Origin: a virus
DNA: 23,642 bases
IMG/VR virus record: IMGVR_UViG_3300027896_000225
Coordinates: 1-23,642 of that record
Strand: one strand, 5' to 3'
The position numbers were made by a program, and so were the translations under genes. Below are positions 1-7,800 of the stretch, piece after piece. How positions within the stretch are numbered: the first letter of the stretch is position 1; each line of letters starts with the position of its first letter. The notes beneath the pieces are model-generated. The model made no database searches. It was not told the DNA's origin and saw only the letters and a program-made list of their open reading frames with translations.

Positions 1-1029
1 CTTGCTGACTTCCGGGTTCTTCAGAGGCCATTTGGCCCAGGCCTTGGGATACTGTATGTCATAGGTTATCCTCGCTATCCTGTCATTGTTGATGTTGGCA
101 CTGGCAGTGTTCCAGAACTGAGTGAATTGATCGAAGAATTCACCCAGATAGGTGGCACTGATCTTGACACCAACCGGAGGTGTGGAGTTGGCATCACTCT
201 CGCCTTTGGACCCGTCATCATTGAAGGTTATGGTGTAATTGGTGCCTGCTGCGGTGGTTGCGAAGTTGATCTCGTTCAGCAGCACCCTGTATATCTGATA
301 GAACTGCTTGGGAGAGATTATCACACCATCCTCATCATAGCCATTGAACCAAATCTCTAGGAAATAGGGAGCCTTGTTCTGATCCTTGACCCCTAGCTGG
401 GTGCCCGCGGCCAACAGGCGATCAATGAGGCTCAGTCCCAGAGGCTCGTTTACGATCATGGTGTAATCCTGCTGCGTCCACAGATTCCTCTTCTTGTCGC
501 TGGCACCCGTGTTGACCTTGGTGGTCAGTTCTATGATGTTGAATCCGGCCGTGACACCGCTCTCTGCGATGATTATCTTGTTCATCCCGTCGCTGTTGGG
601 TGCTGCCTCGTTGACATTGTATGATTCGGCCTCCGTGGTCATGAACCAACGGATGTGATAGTTATAGGTCACGTAGGCACTGAGCGCATTGGGCGTCGAC
701 GTGAAGTTCAGCGCCTGGGTGTTGGCCAGATTGTTGGCCAGCGCAGATAGGCTGTTGTCCACGGGCGATACTAGATTGGTGTTGGTCACCAGATTCTTGG
801 CAGCGCTGATCTTGTCCGTCACTGTCTGCAGCACACCTGCTGCCTTGGTGGCATCATTGATGCCCTGCGCAACTGTGCCCAGCGTGCCGCCAGCCTTTGA
901 CACGGTGGCTACGACCTGATTCAGCAGGGAACCATCCAGTTTCAAAGGGAAATTGCTGGGGATGGCGTCAGCCAATCTCTCTAGCTGTTGTACCGTCTGA
1001 TTGTCTTGGAACGAAGGCAGTATTCCCAT
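1..1029 (-). CDS. Unidentified tail/baseplate structural protein, C-terminus outside window
   Basis: An open frame of 343 codons runs from an ATG at 1029 off the left edge with no stop. It starts MGILPSFQDNQ. Its ATG overlaps the stop of the gp53-like gene in an ATGA junction, so it is the third coupled gene of the baseplate operon. Residues 1-120 are rich in Ala, Asn, Val and Thr, with a helical look around KAGGTLGTVAQGIND. A more structured part follows, with motifs such as YVTYNYHIRWFMTT, GFNIIELTTKV, LSLIDRL and PYFLEIWFNGYDEDG. There is no signal peptide or membrane segment. The operon position and beta-rich texture suggest a baseplate or tail structural protein. I cannot assign it to a T4 gene. 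The coding call is strong and the function is inferred from context. Confidence 0.7.
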   Translation of the reverse strand, partial: MGILPSFQDNQTVQQLERLADAIPSNFPLKLDGSLLNQVVATVSKAGGTLGTVAQGINDATKAAGVLQTVTDKISAAKNLVTNTNLVSPVDNSLSALANNLANTQALNFTSTPNALSAYVTYNYHIRWFMTTEAESYNVNEAAPNSDGMNKIIIAESGVTAGFNIIELTTKVNTGASDKKRNLWTQQDYTMIVNEPLGLSLIDRLLAAGTQLGVKDQNKAPYFLEIWFNGYDEDGVIISPKQFYQIYRVLLNEINFATTAAGTNYTITFNDDGSKGESDANSTPPVGVKISATYLGEFFDQFTQFWNTASANINNDRIARITYDIQYPKAWAKWPLKNPEVSK

Positions 1030-1337
1030 CAGGAACTCCCGATCAACTGATCCTTGCTAGGCACGTAGATCTCTATGCCTGGCACGAAATCCCAGATTGG
1101 ATCCTTGATCACATTGGGATTGCGCAGCATGAACACCCAGAACAGCTGCGTGGCACCATAGAGATTATAGGCCAACAGATCGGGACGGTGTGTGTAGGAC
1201 GCATCCAAGGTGATCAGGGTATCATTGGCATTAGCCAAGAAGTAATAGCCGTTCCAGAAATCCAGATAGTTGACATAGTTGTTGGTCTGCGGAGTCTTGT
1301 AGTAGAAGCTGTTGCGATTGTAGGTGACCACTGTCAT
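1029..1337 (-). CDS. 53: Baseplate wedge protein, gp53-like
   Basis: This 102-residue protein starts MTVVTYNRNS. The ATG at 1337 overlaps the gp48-like stop in an ATGA junction and has GGGA about 8 bases upstream, so I prefer it to a TTG two codons earlier. The core HRPDLLAYNLYGATQLFWVF, then MLRNP and PGIEIYVPS near the end, has the gp53 pattern: a short protein with 'A..lYG...lwWvi...N', then a Pro-Gly-x-x-(I/L) strand. In T4, gp53 is a wedge subunit that joins neighbouring wedges around the hub. The protein is about half the length of T4 gp53, which carries a C-terminal extension missing here. The short form resembles LysM-like gp53 homologues of other myoviruses. It lies between the gp48-like gene and an unidentified structural gene and should be made with both. 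Confidence 0.78.
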   Translation of the reverse strand: MTVVTYNRNSFYYKTPQTNNYVNYLDFWNGYYFLANANDTLITLDASYTHRPDLLAYNLYGATQLFWVFMLRNPNVIKDPIWDFVPGIEIYVPSKDQLIGSS

Positions 1338-2188
1338 ATCCAAGATCCCTGTTTCATCAGTGCGCCTGTCCTAAACGCATCGAGATTGAAGCTGCGCAGC
1401 TTGGCTGCGCTGTTCTGCACCGTGAGACTCACGCTGAGCTGGAACATGGCCGGAAGCCAGATGTATTGATCCTGTCCCAGATCGCTCTTGAACATGCGGC
1501 TGGTCATCAGTGCACTGTTGGCTACCAGATCGTAGCTGTTCAGCTGAGGAGTGGTGCTGGTGCGGCTGATGCCTTTGAGATTGGTGTTGGCAGCCTGTGC
1601 TGCGCTGAAAACCTGTATGTTGTTGAGATCTATTGGCACGTAGTTGATGTCATTGGGCATGGTCGCGTTCCATTGCGTGACCACAACGGGCAACTGATTG
1701 AACATGTATTGACCATAGGCATCAAACAGCAGCACCGGCGGCGGTGTGCCTGCGTTGTTGTCGCTGTCACCGAAATACATCTTGCTGACTGTGCGCAGGA
1801 AATGTATGGCAGCCAACGCATATATGCCTTCCTGCTGATTCTGCACGCTGAAATTGCCTGTCACAGTGAATTTAGGCGCAGGAGTGGCTTCATAACTCAG
1901 TATCTCTTGGTTGGTCTGAACCAACTCCATGGATTTCCAAGTCACCGTCTGGGTGTAGTTTATCTCTGGCTGATAGGGCCAAACCAATCCGTTGGTGGAT
2001 CGCAGAGGCTGCAGTATGCCGTTGCTGCCGTAGATACCGTTGGGTCCAGATATGGCACCTGGTTTGGGTCGCAGGCGCACCCTGCGTCCCTTGGCATCAC
2101 TGTCATTGGAGAACGAGTTGGAAGACAGTGATTGGCTGAACGGTTGCGCGAGCCCGCCAGTCGCGTAATCTGCTGGGTTGGTAGACAT
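1334..2188 (-). CDS. 48: Baseplate tail-tube cap protein, gp48-like
   Basis: This 284-residue protein starts MSTNPADYATGG. The N-terminal 35 residues are Ser/Asn/Gly rich. Then come the basic motif RRVRLRPKPGA, the segment GILQPLRSTNGLVWPYQP (about 57-74) and the stretch IYALAAIHFLRTVSKMYFG followed by GTPPPVLLFDAYGQYMFN and LPVVVTQW. I associate this order with gp48-type tail-tube caps of T4-like phages; in T4, gp48 caps the baseplate hub and starts tube assembly. The assignment rests on remembered family features. T4 gp54 is the main alternative. The ATG at 2188 has AGGA five bases upstream. A late-promoter-like element lies at 2211-2220 on the same strand, giving a leader of roughly 20 bases. 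It is the first gene of the coupled minus-strand operon. Confidence 0.68.
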   Translation of the reverse strand: MSTNPADYATGGLAQPFSQSLSSNSFSNDSDAKGRRVRLRPKPGAISGPNGIYGSNGILQPLRSTNGLVWPYQPEINYTQTVTWKSMELVQTNQEILSYEATPAPKFTVTGNFSVQNQQEGIYALAAIHFLRTVSKMYFGDSDNNAGTPPPVLLFDAYGQYMFNQLPVVVTQWNATMPNDINYVPIDLNNIQVFSAAQAANTNLKGISRTSTTPQLNSYDLVANSALMTSRMFKSDLGQDQYIWLPAMFQLSVSLTVQNSAAKLRSFNLDAFRTGALMKQGSWI

Positions 2189-2195
2189 AAATATC
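2186..2195 (+). promoter_or_regulatory. Possible late promoter element facing gp55
   Basis: CATAAATATC on the plus strand is identical to the elements at 10277 and 21442. It overlaps the gp48-like start codon on the other strand and would give gp55 a leader of about 120 bases. It may be fortuitous, because minus-strand genes preceded by GATATTTATG create it automatically. Confidence 0.35.
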
Positions 2196-2210
2196 CTATC
2201 CTCTAAGCAG

Positions 2211-2220
2211 ATTATTTATG
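2211..2220 (-). promoter_or_regulatory. Late promoter-like element for the gp48-gp53 operon
   Basis: Read on the minus strand the site is CATAAATAAT, one T4-style late element (T4 consensus TATAAATA). The gp48-like start codon lies 23 bases downstream with a good ribosome site between. No separate -35 box is visible, as expected for gp55-type promoters. Confidence 0.6.
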
Positions 2221-2259
2221 GTCATGAAATCGCCAATGATTCTCGTCCATTATTTGACT

Positions 2260-2273
2260 CAGTTGGCCAACTG
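2260..2273. promoter_or_regulatory. 14-bp perfect palindrome upstream of gp55, possible operator
   Basis: CAGTTGGCCAACTG is a perfect inverted repeat, placed 45 bases before the gp55 start codon. Directly upstream is TTGACT (2254-2259), a good -35 hexamer. No convincing -10 hexamer is found 16-18 bases further on (ACACAG is poor). It could be an operator for a host or phage regulator. Function is inferred. Confidence 0.35.
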
Positions 2274-2318
2274 TCCACACAGTAGCAAGCCACAGGGTTG
2301 GCGTGGGATCAGGAAATA

Positions 2319-3173
2319 ATGACAGCGACCACCAAGATCAAATATCTAACCAATAAGGAACTACTCGAGGAGATACACCGCAGCAAGGCAACATACTGCG
2401 AATTCGTGGATCCGAGATACACCAATTACGACATCATTACCAACGATCTCAAGAAGATAACCATGAATCGCCTCGATGAAGCGAGGCAAACCAAGGTAGA
2501 TCAGCGCATAACTGCCGAACGCAAGGCCAAGATAGCCAGTGGCATACGCAACCCAGTGGTTAGCTATAGCATAGACGACATACCGCGCGAGGACATAGTG
2601 ATACGAGTGATGACATTCGATCACATACCTATAAACGAAGAAAAGCTGAGCAAGGCCAAGACCGAATCGGAGAGGCATGTGAAATGCAACTTCCCTCCGT
2701 TCCAGCATTACATACATCGGGATGGCGATTTCGTGTGTGTGGGCAAGAGCCATTGGAGAGGCGGCCTGGAGAACGGACATTTCAGCAACACTCACGGCAA
2801 GATGACTAACAAATTGGCCATGATGTTCATGAAATTGGTCGAACGCTACGGACATCGCGGCAACTGGCGGGGTTACACATACATAGATGAAATGAAGAGC
2901 CAAGCCCTGTTACAGCTGAGCCAGATCGGCTTGCAGTTCGACGAGAGCCGCTCAGAGACACCAAATCCCTTTGCCTACTACACTGCCGCAATAACCAATA
3001 GCTTCACTCGCGTGCTCAACATAGAGAAGCGCAACCAAAACATCCGTGACGACATCTTGATCATGCACGGGGCCACACCCAGCTATACTCGCCAGACAGA
3101 GAACGACATCAAAAACCAACAGGCGAGAGCCGCAGCGGATTCCTCGGCTGCCAAGCCGATTATCAACGATTAA
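2319..3173 (+). CDS. 55: Late-transcription sigma factor, gp55-like
   Basis: This 284-residue protein is a small sigma factor that directs host RNA polymerase to late promoters. I chose ATG 2319 because AGGA lies 4 bases upstream; a TTG seven codons earlier has no such site. The start IKYLTNKELLEEI matches the T4 gp55 beginning (YVNNKELLQAI). The conserved sigma region-2-like part is at about 175-245: RGNWRGYTYIDEMKSQALL, then FDES, NPFAYYTAAITNSF and RVLNIEKRNQN, aligning with T4 FSGYTQSWKQEM and NPHAYITQACFNAF. Between them lie about 100 residues that T4 gp55 (185 aa) lacks, including SHWRGGLENGHFSNTHGKMT. The tail is Ala/Asp rich. It sits just upstream of the recombination genes, as gp55 lies near 47/46 in T4. 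The late elements in this window are its expected targets. Confidence 0.87.
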   Translation: MTATTKIKYLTNKELLEEIHRSKATYCEFVDPRYTNYDIITNDLKKITMNRLDEARQTKVDQRITAERKAKIASGIRNPVVSYSIDDIPREDIVIRVMTFDHIPINEEKLSKAKTESERHVKCNFPPFQHYIHRDGDFVCVGKSHWRGGLENGHFSNTHGKMTNKLAMMFMKLVERYGHRGNWRGYTYIDEMKSQALLQLSQIGLQFDESRSETPNPFAYYTAAITNSFTRVLNIEKRNQNIRDDILIMHGATPSYTRQTENDIKNQQARAAADSSAAKPIIND

Positions 3174-3197
3174 GCATTTGATTTTTGCTGCGTACTG

Positions 3198-3206
3198 CTA
3201 AATACT
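3198..3206 (+). promoter_or_regulatory. Late promoter-like element for the homing endonuclease
   Basis: CTAAATACT lies 18 bases before the endonuclease start codon, in the short gap after gp55. AAAAGGA at 3211-3217 provides the ribosome site. The core TAAATA is intact; the trailing bases differ from the usual TATC. Confidence 0.5.
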
Positions 3207-3223
3207 AAACAAAAGGATTTAGC

Positions 3224-4957
3224 ATGGCGCTGCTGGACGAATGCCACACACTGTGGTCGCTTAAGAAGCTGCGGTCTGAGCATTTGGAATCTAGCCAGCA
3301 CAGGCAGGAATTCGCTGATATCAGTGCGGTGCTTGGCATAACCTCTCCGAGGCAGATACTCTGGCATGCCATGCATGCGCAACCAATACCAAGCTGTGCA
3401 TGTGGCAATCAGCTGTCGTGGCATCAGGACCGCAGAGAGTACAGGACTTACTGCAGCAAGAGATGCACCGCGGTGTACAGCCAAAGCAAAATCAAGGCAA
3501 CCAATATCAAGCGCCGAGGCGTGTCTCATCACACACAGACACAGTCATACAGAGACAAGGTCAAGCAAACCAGCTTGGCACGCTTTGGCAACACCCATTA
3601 TAGCAAGACAGAGCAGTACAAACATCGCGTGATTGCCACCAACCAAACTAGATTCCGCGTGGACTACCCAGCACAAGATGCTGCGATACGCGATAAGATC
3701 AGGCAGACCACATTTGATAAACACGGCGTGCACAATCCCATGCACAGTCCAGCATTAAAGGCTAAGCAAGCAGCCACTAATCTTGATAGATATGGCAAAT
3801 CAAATCCATTGAGCTCAGACACGATCAAGGCCAAGGTGGCTGCTACCATGATCGAACGCTATGGTCATCGGCATGCCATGCAAGTACCTGCGATAGCAGA
3901 TGCTGCTGGACAGAAGAGGAAACTGAATCATTACACTGCCTATGCCTATGAGAAGATACATGACAGAGATTGGTTGGCAGCACAGAATCAATCCGGCAAG
4001 AGCATAGGTGAAATAGCAGATGAGCTAGGGGTCAGCAGCAGCAATCTATGCAAGTATTTCCATGAGCACAGATTGGATATCAAGAAACACTTTCGCAGCG
4101 CCATGGAGCGAGACATCGCAGAGCATCTAGCTCAGCTGGATGTCCAAATCGTGTGCAACGATCGACGCGTGATATCACCTATGGAGATAGACATATGGAT
4201 ACCCGGCGCTCAGCTGGGCATAGAGCTGAACGGCGCATACTATCACAGTGAGCTGCAGGGCAAACGTCAGCAATACCATCTGAACAAGACCAACGCTGCA
4301 GCAGAGGCTGGCATTAATCTATTGCAATTCTTCGACTGGGAAGTGTTTGCGAAACGCCCAATCATACTGGATAAGATACATCACTCCCTTGGTCTTCATA
4401 GGAGCATAGGAGCCAGGAAGCTAACTCTTGCAAGAGTGAATAAGCAAGCAGCATGGCGATTCTTTGAAGATAACCATTTACAGGGTGCCTGTGCTGCTAG
4501 CACGACACTGGGTTTGTACGACGAAAAAGACCAACTCTTAGCAGCTATGAGCTTTGGTAAGAGCCGATACAGCAGCAAATATCAACATGAACTGTTGAGA
4601 TTTTGCTGTGCATTGGGTGTATCAGTACCTGGCGCAGCCAGCAGACTGTTGAAGAATTTCATGCATGATAATGCCTCTCGAGGTCACAAGATAGTGAGCT
4701 ATTGCAACCGTCGTTGGAGCAATGGAGGTATGTACGAGCAACTGGGTTTCACTCTATCGCACACCACGCCGCCTGGATACTATTACATCCAACGCAATGG
4801 TCAATACGCAGGCACCAGGCAACAATGGCAGAAACATCTGCTGCGAGACAAGCTACCAATCTTTGACCAAAACCTCAGCGAAGCCGATAACATGCTAGCC
4901 AACGGTTATACCAGAGTCTGGGACTGTGGACAGCTGGTGTATGAGATGACCACTTGA
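3224..4957 (+). CDS. Free-standing homing endonuclease, Vsr-like/EDxHD type with zinc finger and repeat region
   Basis: This 577-residue mobile-gene endonuclease should cut a target next to its own insertion site and spread by recombination. In order: a Cys pair CAC (58-60) and CSKRC (77-81), a probable zinc ribbon; about five degenerate repeats at 115-225 of the type T..x.RYG..N with a 24-residue period (LARFGNTH, FDKHGVHNP, LDRYGKSNP, IERYGHRH), as in NUMOD-type DNA-binding modules; a helix-turn-helix at about 252-284 (SIGEIADELGVSSSNL); the nuclease core at about 295-375 (MEIDIWIPGAQLGIELNG, YHLNKT, GINLLQFFDWE), like Vsr/I-Bth0305I-type PD-(D/E)xK enzymes; and a C-terminal domain at about 398-540 (FFEDNHLQG, LGLYDE, MSFGKSR, ELLRFC). 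It lies between gp55 and gp47, with its own late-like promoter and ribosome site. It resembles the endonuclease at 19906-21333 over the HTH, nuclease and C-terminal parts. Confidence 0.85.
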   Translation: MALLDECHTLWSLKKLRSEHLESSQHRQEFADISAVLGITSPRQILWHAMHAQPIPSCACGNQLSWHQDRREYRTYCSKRCTAVYSQSKIKATNIKRRGVSHHTQTQSYRDKVKQTSLARFGNTHYSKTEQYKHRVIATNQTRFRVDYPAQDAAIRDKIRQTTFDKHGVHNPMHSPALKAKQAATNLDRYGKSNPLSSDTIKAKVAATMIERYGHRHAMQVPAIADAAGQKRKLNHYTAYAYEKIHDRDWLAAQNQSGKSIGEIADELGVSSSNLCKYFHEHRLDIKKHFRSAMERDIAEHLAQLDVQIVCNDRRVISPMEIDIWIPGAQLGIELNGAYYHSELQGKRQQYHLNKTNAAAEAGINLLQFFDWEVFAKRPIILDKIHHSLGLHRSIGARKLTLARVNKQAAWRFFEDNHLQGACAASTTLGLYDEKDQLLAAMSFGKSRYSSKYQHELLRFCCALGVSVPGAASRLLKNFMHDNASRGHKIVSYCNRRWSNGGMYEQLGFTLSHTTPPGYYYIQRNGQYAGTRQQWQKHLLRDKLPIFDQNLSEADNMLANGYTRVWDCGQLVYEMTT

Positions 4958-4987
4958 TCGATATCGCAGTCTGTGTTACAGTGTAGC

Positions 4988-6007
4988 ATGGCTAAAGATG
5001 TAGATTTCTCCAAGACTATCGTCCTAACGGACATACATTATGGAATGCGAAACAACAGTCGTGAGCATAATGACAGCTGCGAGCAGTTCGTCAAGTGGAT
5101 GATCACTCAGGCTGAAGAATGGGGGACCAAGAACTGCATATTTGGCGGTGATTGGCACCATGTTCGATCTGCCATCAATGTGAGCACGCTCAATTACAGC
5201 GTCAGCGGGCTCAAGCTGCTCAATGATTATTTCGACAACATATGGTTCATCCTTGGCAATCACGACCTGTTCTATCGCGACAAGTATGAGATCCACAGCA
5301 TCCCTTACATCAAGGAATTCTCCAACATCCACTTGATCGAGAGCATGACCGAGATAGACGGAGTCAGCTTCGTGCCGTGGATGGTAGGCGACGATTGGAA
5401 GCAGGTCCAGAAGATCAAAGCGCCATACATGTTCGGGCATTTCGAATTGCCGCGATTCAAGATGAATGCCATGGTCGAGATGCCAGATCACGGACAGCTG
5501 AACGAGACGCATTTCCAGAATCAGAAGCAGGTGTTCAGCGGACACTTCCACAAGCGACAGAACAAGGGCAAGATCTGGTACACTGGCAACTGTTTCCCGC
5601 ACAACTATGCGGATGCCTGGGATGACGAACGCGGCATCATGCTCTGGGAACCAGGCAATGATCCAACATTCCGTGCGTGGCCAGGTGCGCCAAAGTATCG
5701 CACGCTGAACATGAGCCAGCTGCTGGAAGATCCGGAATATCACATAGACGATCGCACATATGCACGCATAGCTGTGGACATCGATGCCAACTACGAGGAA
5801 GCCAACTTCATCAAGGAATTGTTGGAACGCGAGCTGAATGCACGAGAGATAAACCTGCAGGTTGCCAAGACTGATGACATAGGCGAGATCAGCGCAGACG
5901 GCATCAATTTTGAGAGCGTGGATACCATCGTGGTCAGCCATCTCCAGAGCATAGAATCAAACACCATCGATCGCCAGAAGCTGATCGAGATTTACGCGAG
6001 CATCTGA
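4988..6007 (+). CDS. 47: Recombination nuclease subunit gp47 (SbcD/Mre11-like)
   Basis: This 339-residue metallophosphoesterase is the nuclease half of the T4 gp46/gp47 complex, which resects DNA ends for recombination-dependent replication. The five phosphoesterase motifs are present: LTDIHYG (D15, H17), GGDWHH (D55), ILGNHD (N91, H92, D93), FGHFELP (H151) and SGHFHKRQ (H186, H188). Length matches T4 gp47 (339 aa). I take ATG 4988 (MAKDVDFSKT); a GTG 15 bases upstream is also in frame, and neither has a clear ribosome site. Its stop is 4 bases before the gp46 ATG, so the two are co-transcribed. No late-type element lies in the 30-base gap after the endonuclease, which fits early or middle expression or readthrough. 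Confidence 0.93.
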   Translation: MAKDVDFSKTIVLTDIHYGMRNNSREHNDSCEQFVKWMITQAEEWGTKNCIFGGDWHHVRSAINVSTLNYSVSGLKLLNDYFDNIWFILGNHDLFYRDKYEIHSIPYIKEFSNIHLIESMTEIDGVSFVPWMVGDDWKQVQKIKAPYMFGHFELPRFKMNAMVEMPDHGQLNETHFQNQKQVFSGHFHKRQNKGKIWYTGNCFPHNYADAWDDERGIMLWEPGNDPTFRAWPGAPKYRTLNMSQLLEDPEYHIDDRTYARIAVDIDANYEEANFIKELLERELNAREINLQVAKTDDIGEISADGINFESVDTIVVSHLQSIESNTIDRQKLIEIYASI

Positions 6008-6011
6008 ACAC

Positions 6012-7799
6012 ATGGCAATCAAGATCAAGAGCGTCAGCATGAAGAACTTCCTGTCAGTGGGGGCGGTCACGCAGGCCGTAGACCTCGACAGGAATGGGCT
6101 GACGCTGGTTCTAGGAGACAATCTTGATCTCGGAGGCAATGGTTCTCGCAACGGCGTTGGCAAGAGCACGATACTACAGGCCATCAGCTATGGACTCTAC
6201 GGCGAAGCGCTGACCAACATCAAGCGCGACAACTTGGTCAACAAGATCAACGGCAAGAACATGGCCGTGAGCATAGAGTTTGAGATCAACGGTCACACGC
6301 ATCGCATAGAACGTGGTCGCAAACCGCAGTTCTTCCGCTGGATGGTGGACGACGAGAGCAAGATCGGTGAGGAAGCTACCGACGAAGCGCAGGGCGATGC
6401 CCGCGACAGCCAGAAAGACATCAACCAGCTGATAGGCATGAGCCACACGCTGTTCAAGCACATCGTGGCTCTCAACACCTACACAGAGCCTTTCTTGGCC
6501 ATGGGTGCTTCGAAGCAGCGCGAGATAATCGAAGAGTTGCTTGGTATCACGTTGTTGAGCCAAAAAGCCGAGAATCTCAAGGAGCTGATCAAGAAGACCA
6601 AGAGTGATGCCGAACAAGAGGAGTTCCGCATACGCACGGTCAAGACCAGCAACGAGAAGATCGAGAAGACCATATTGGATCTGCAGAACAAGATACTGAG
6701 CTGGGATTCCAAGCACGAGCAAGAACTGGATGAGCTTCGCAGCAGCATAGCTGCACTGGAGCATCTAGACATCGAAGCAGAACTGCAGGCACACGCAGAT
6801 GCAGATACGCACAGAGAACTAGGTAAGGCCGTGGCACAGCTACGCAAGGATCATGCCACCAAGACACGGCATGTGAGCCAATTGCAGACACAGCTGAATG
6901 GACTGTTGAGCCAGTTTGAGCGTGCTAGCGTGCACAAGGAATGTCCCATGTGCCATCAGGGCATCAAGGATCACAAGCACGACGATATCGTGTCTGACCT
7001 TGAAAGTCGCATAGCCATGCTGGATGGTCAGGTATCGAGTGAGAAATCCGAAGTATCAGTGTTGGACGAGCAACTGGCAGAGATAGTACCAGTCTATGAG
7101 TCCATGCAGACACCGAACACGTTCTACAGCACGCTGAAAGAAGCGTTGAATCACAAGAGCACGGTAGAATCTCTGCAGAAAGCACTAGATAAAGAACTGT
7201 TGACTGAAAATCCCTATTTAGATCAAGCAGATAGCCTACAGAGCACCATGCAATCTGTCAGCTATGATCAGCTCAATACCATGACTAGAGATCGCGAGCA
7301 TCAGGAATTCCTGCTCAAGCTGTTGACCAACAAGGACAGCTTCATACGCAAGCGCATCATCGATCAGAATCTAGCCTATCTCAACAGCCGACTCAGCGAT
7401 TATCTAGACAAGCTAGGATTGCCGCATACAGTGAAATTCCTAAATGATCTCAGCACTGAGATCACACTGCTGGGACAAGATCTCGACTTTGACAATCTGT
7501 CACGAGGCGAACGCACGCGATTGATATTGGGATTGAGCTGGAGCTTCAGAGACATATTCGAGAATGCCAATCAGAGCGTGAATCTCATGTTCGTGGATGA
7601 ATTGCTAGACAATGGCATGGATCCGGCAGGTCTGGAAGGTGCTGTAGCAGTGCTCAAGAAGATGGAGCGCGAGCGCGGCAAGAATGTGTTTGTGATATCA
7701 CACCGCGAAGAGCTTATAACTCGAGTGAGCAACGTGCTGAGCGTGGTGAAGGAGAACAGCTTCACCTCATTCAGCTACGACCACGAGATAGCGGTGTGA
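6012..7799 (+). CDS. 46: Recombination ATPase subunit gp46 (SbcC/Rad50-like)
   Basis: This 595-residue SMC-type ATPase partners gp47. The N-terminal ATPase lobe holds Walker A at about 44-53 (GSRNGVGKST). Coiled-coil arms, about residues 170-470, are interrupted by the zinc hook CPMC at 311-314 (ECPMCHQGIKDHKHDD). The C-terminal lobe has the ABC signature LSRGERTRL at about 495, Walker B LMFVDELLDNGMD at about 525 and the switch histidine in VISHREE at about 561. The arms are much shorter than those of cellular SbcC, as usual for phage gp46 (T4: 560 aa). The start ATG follows the gp47 stop by 4 bases. The stop is one base before the next ATG, so gp47, gp46 and the following nuclease form a tight operon. 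Confidence 0.95.
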   Translation: MAIKIKSVSMKNFLSVGAVTQAVDLDRNGLTLVLGDNLDLGGNGSRNGVGKSTILQAISYGLYGEALTNIKRDNLVNKINGKNMAVSIEFEINGHTHRIERGRKPQFFRWMVDDESKIGEEATDEAQGDARDSQKDINQLIGMSHTLFKHIVALNTYTEPFLAMGASKQREIIEELLGITLLSQKAENLKELIKKTKSDAEQEEFRIRTVKTSNEKIEKTILDLQNKILSWDSKHEQELDELRSSIAALEHLDIEAELQAHADADTHRELGKAVAQLRKDHATKTRHVSQLQTQLNGLLSQFERASVHKECPMCHQGIKDHKHDDIVSDLESRIAMLDGQVSSEKSEVSVLDEQLAEIVPVYESMQTPNTFYSTLKEALNHKSTVESLQKALDKELLTENPYLDQADSLQSTMQSVSYDQLNTMTRDREHQEFLLKLLTNKDSFIRKRIIDQNLAYLNSRLSDYLDKLGLPHTVKFLNDLSTEITLLGQDLDFDNLSRGERTRLILGLSWSFRDIFENANQSVNLMFVDELLDNGMDPAGLEGAVAVLKKMERERGKNVFVISHREELITRVSNVLSVVKENSFTSFSYDHEIAV

Positions 7800-7800
7800 A

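Noticed and set aside
1466-2131. 221-residue plus-strand frame opposite the gp48-like gene
   Set aside because: Lies within a well supported gene on the other strand and has no family features.
4958-4987. Promoter in the gap between the first endonuclease and gp47
   Set aside because: Neither a TAAATA core nor a convincing -35/-10 pair is visible in the 30 bases.
5024-5941. 305-residue open frame antisense to gp47
   Set aside because: It lies wholly within gp47, which has all its catalytic motifs. The antisense protein has no recognisable motif and no ribosome site.
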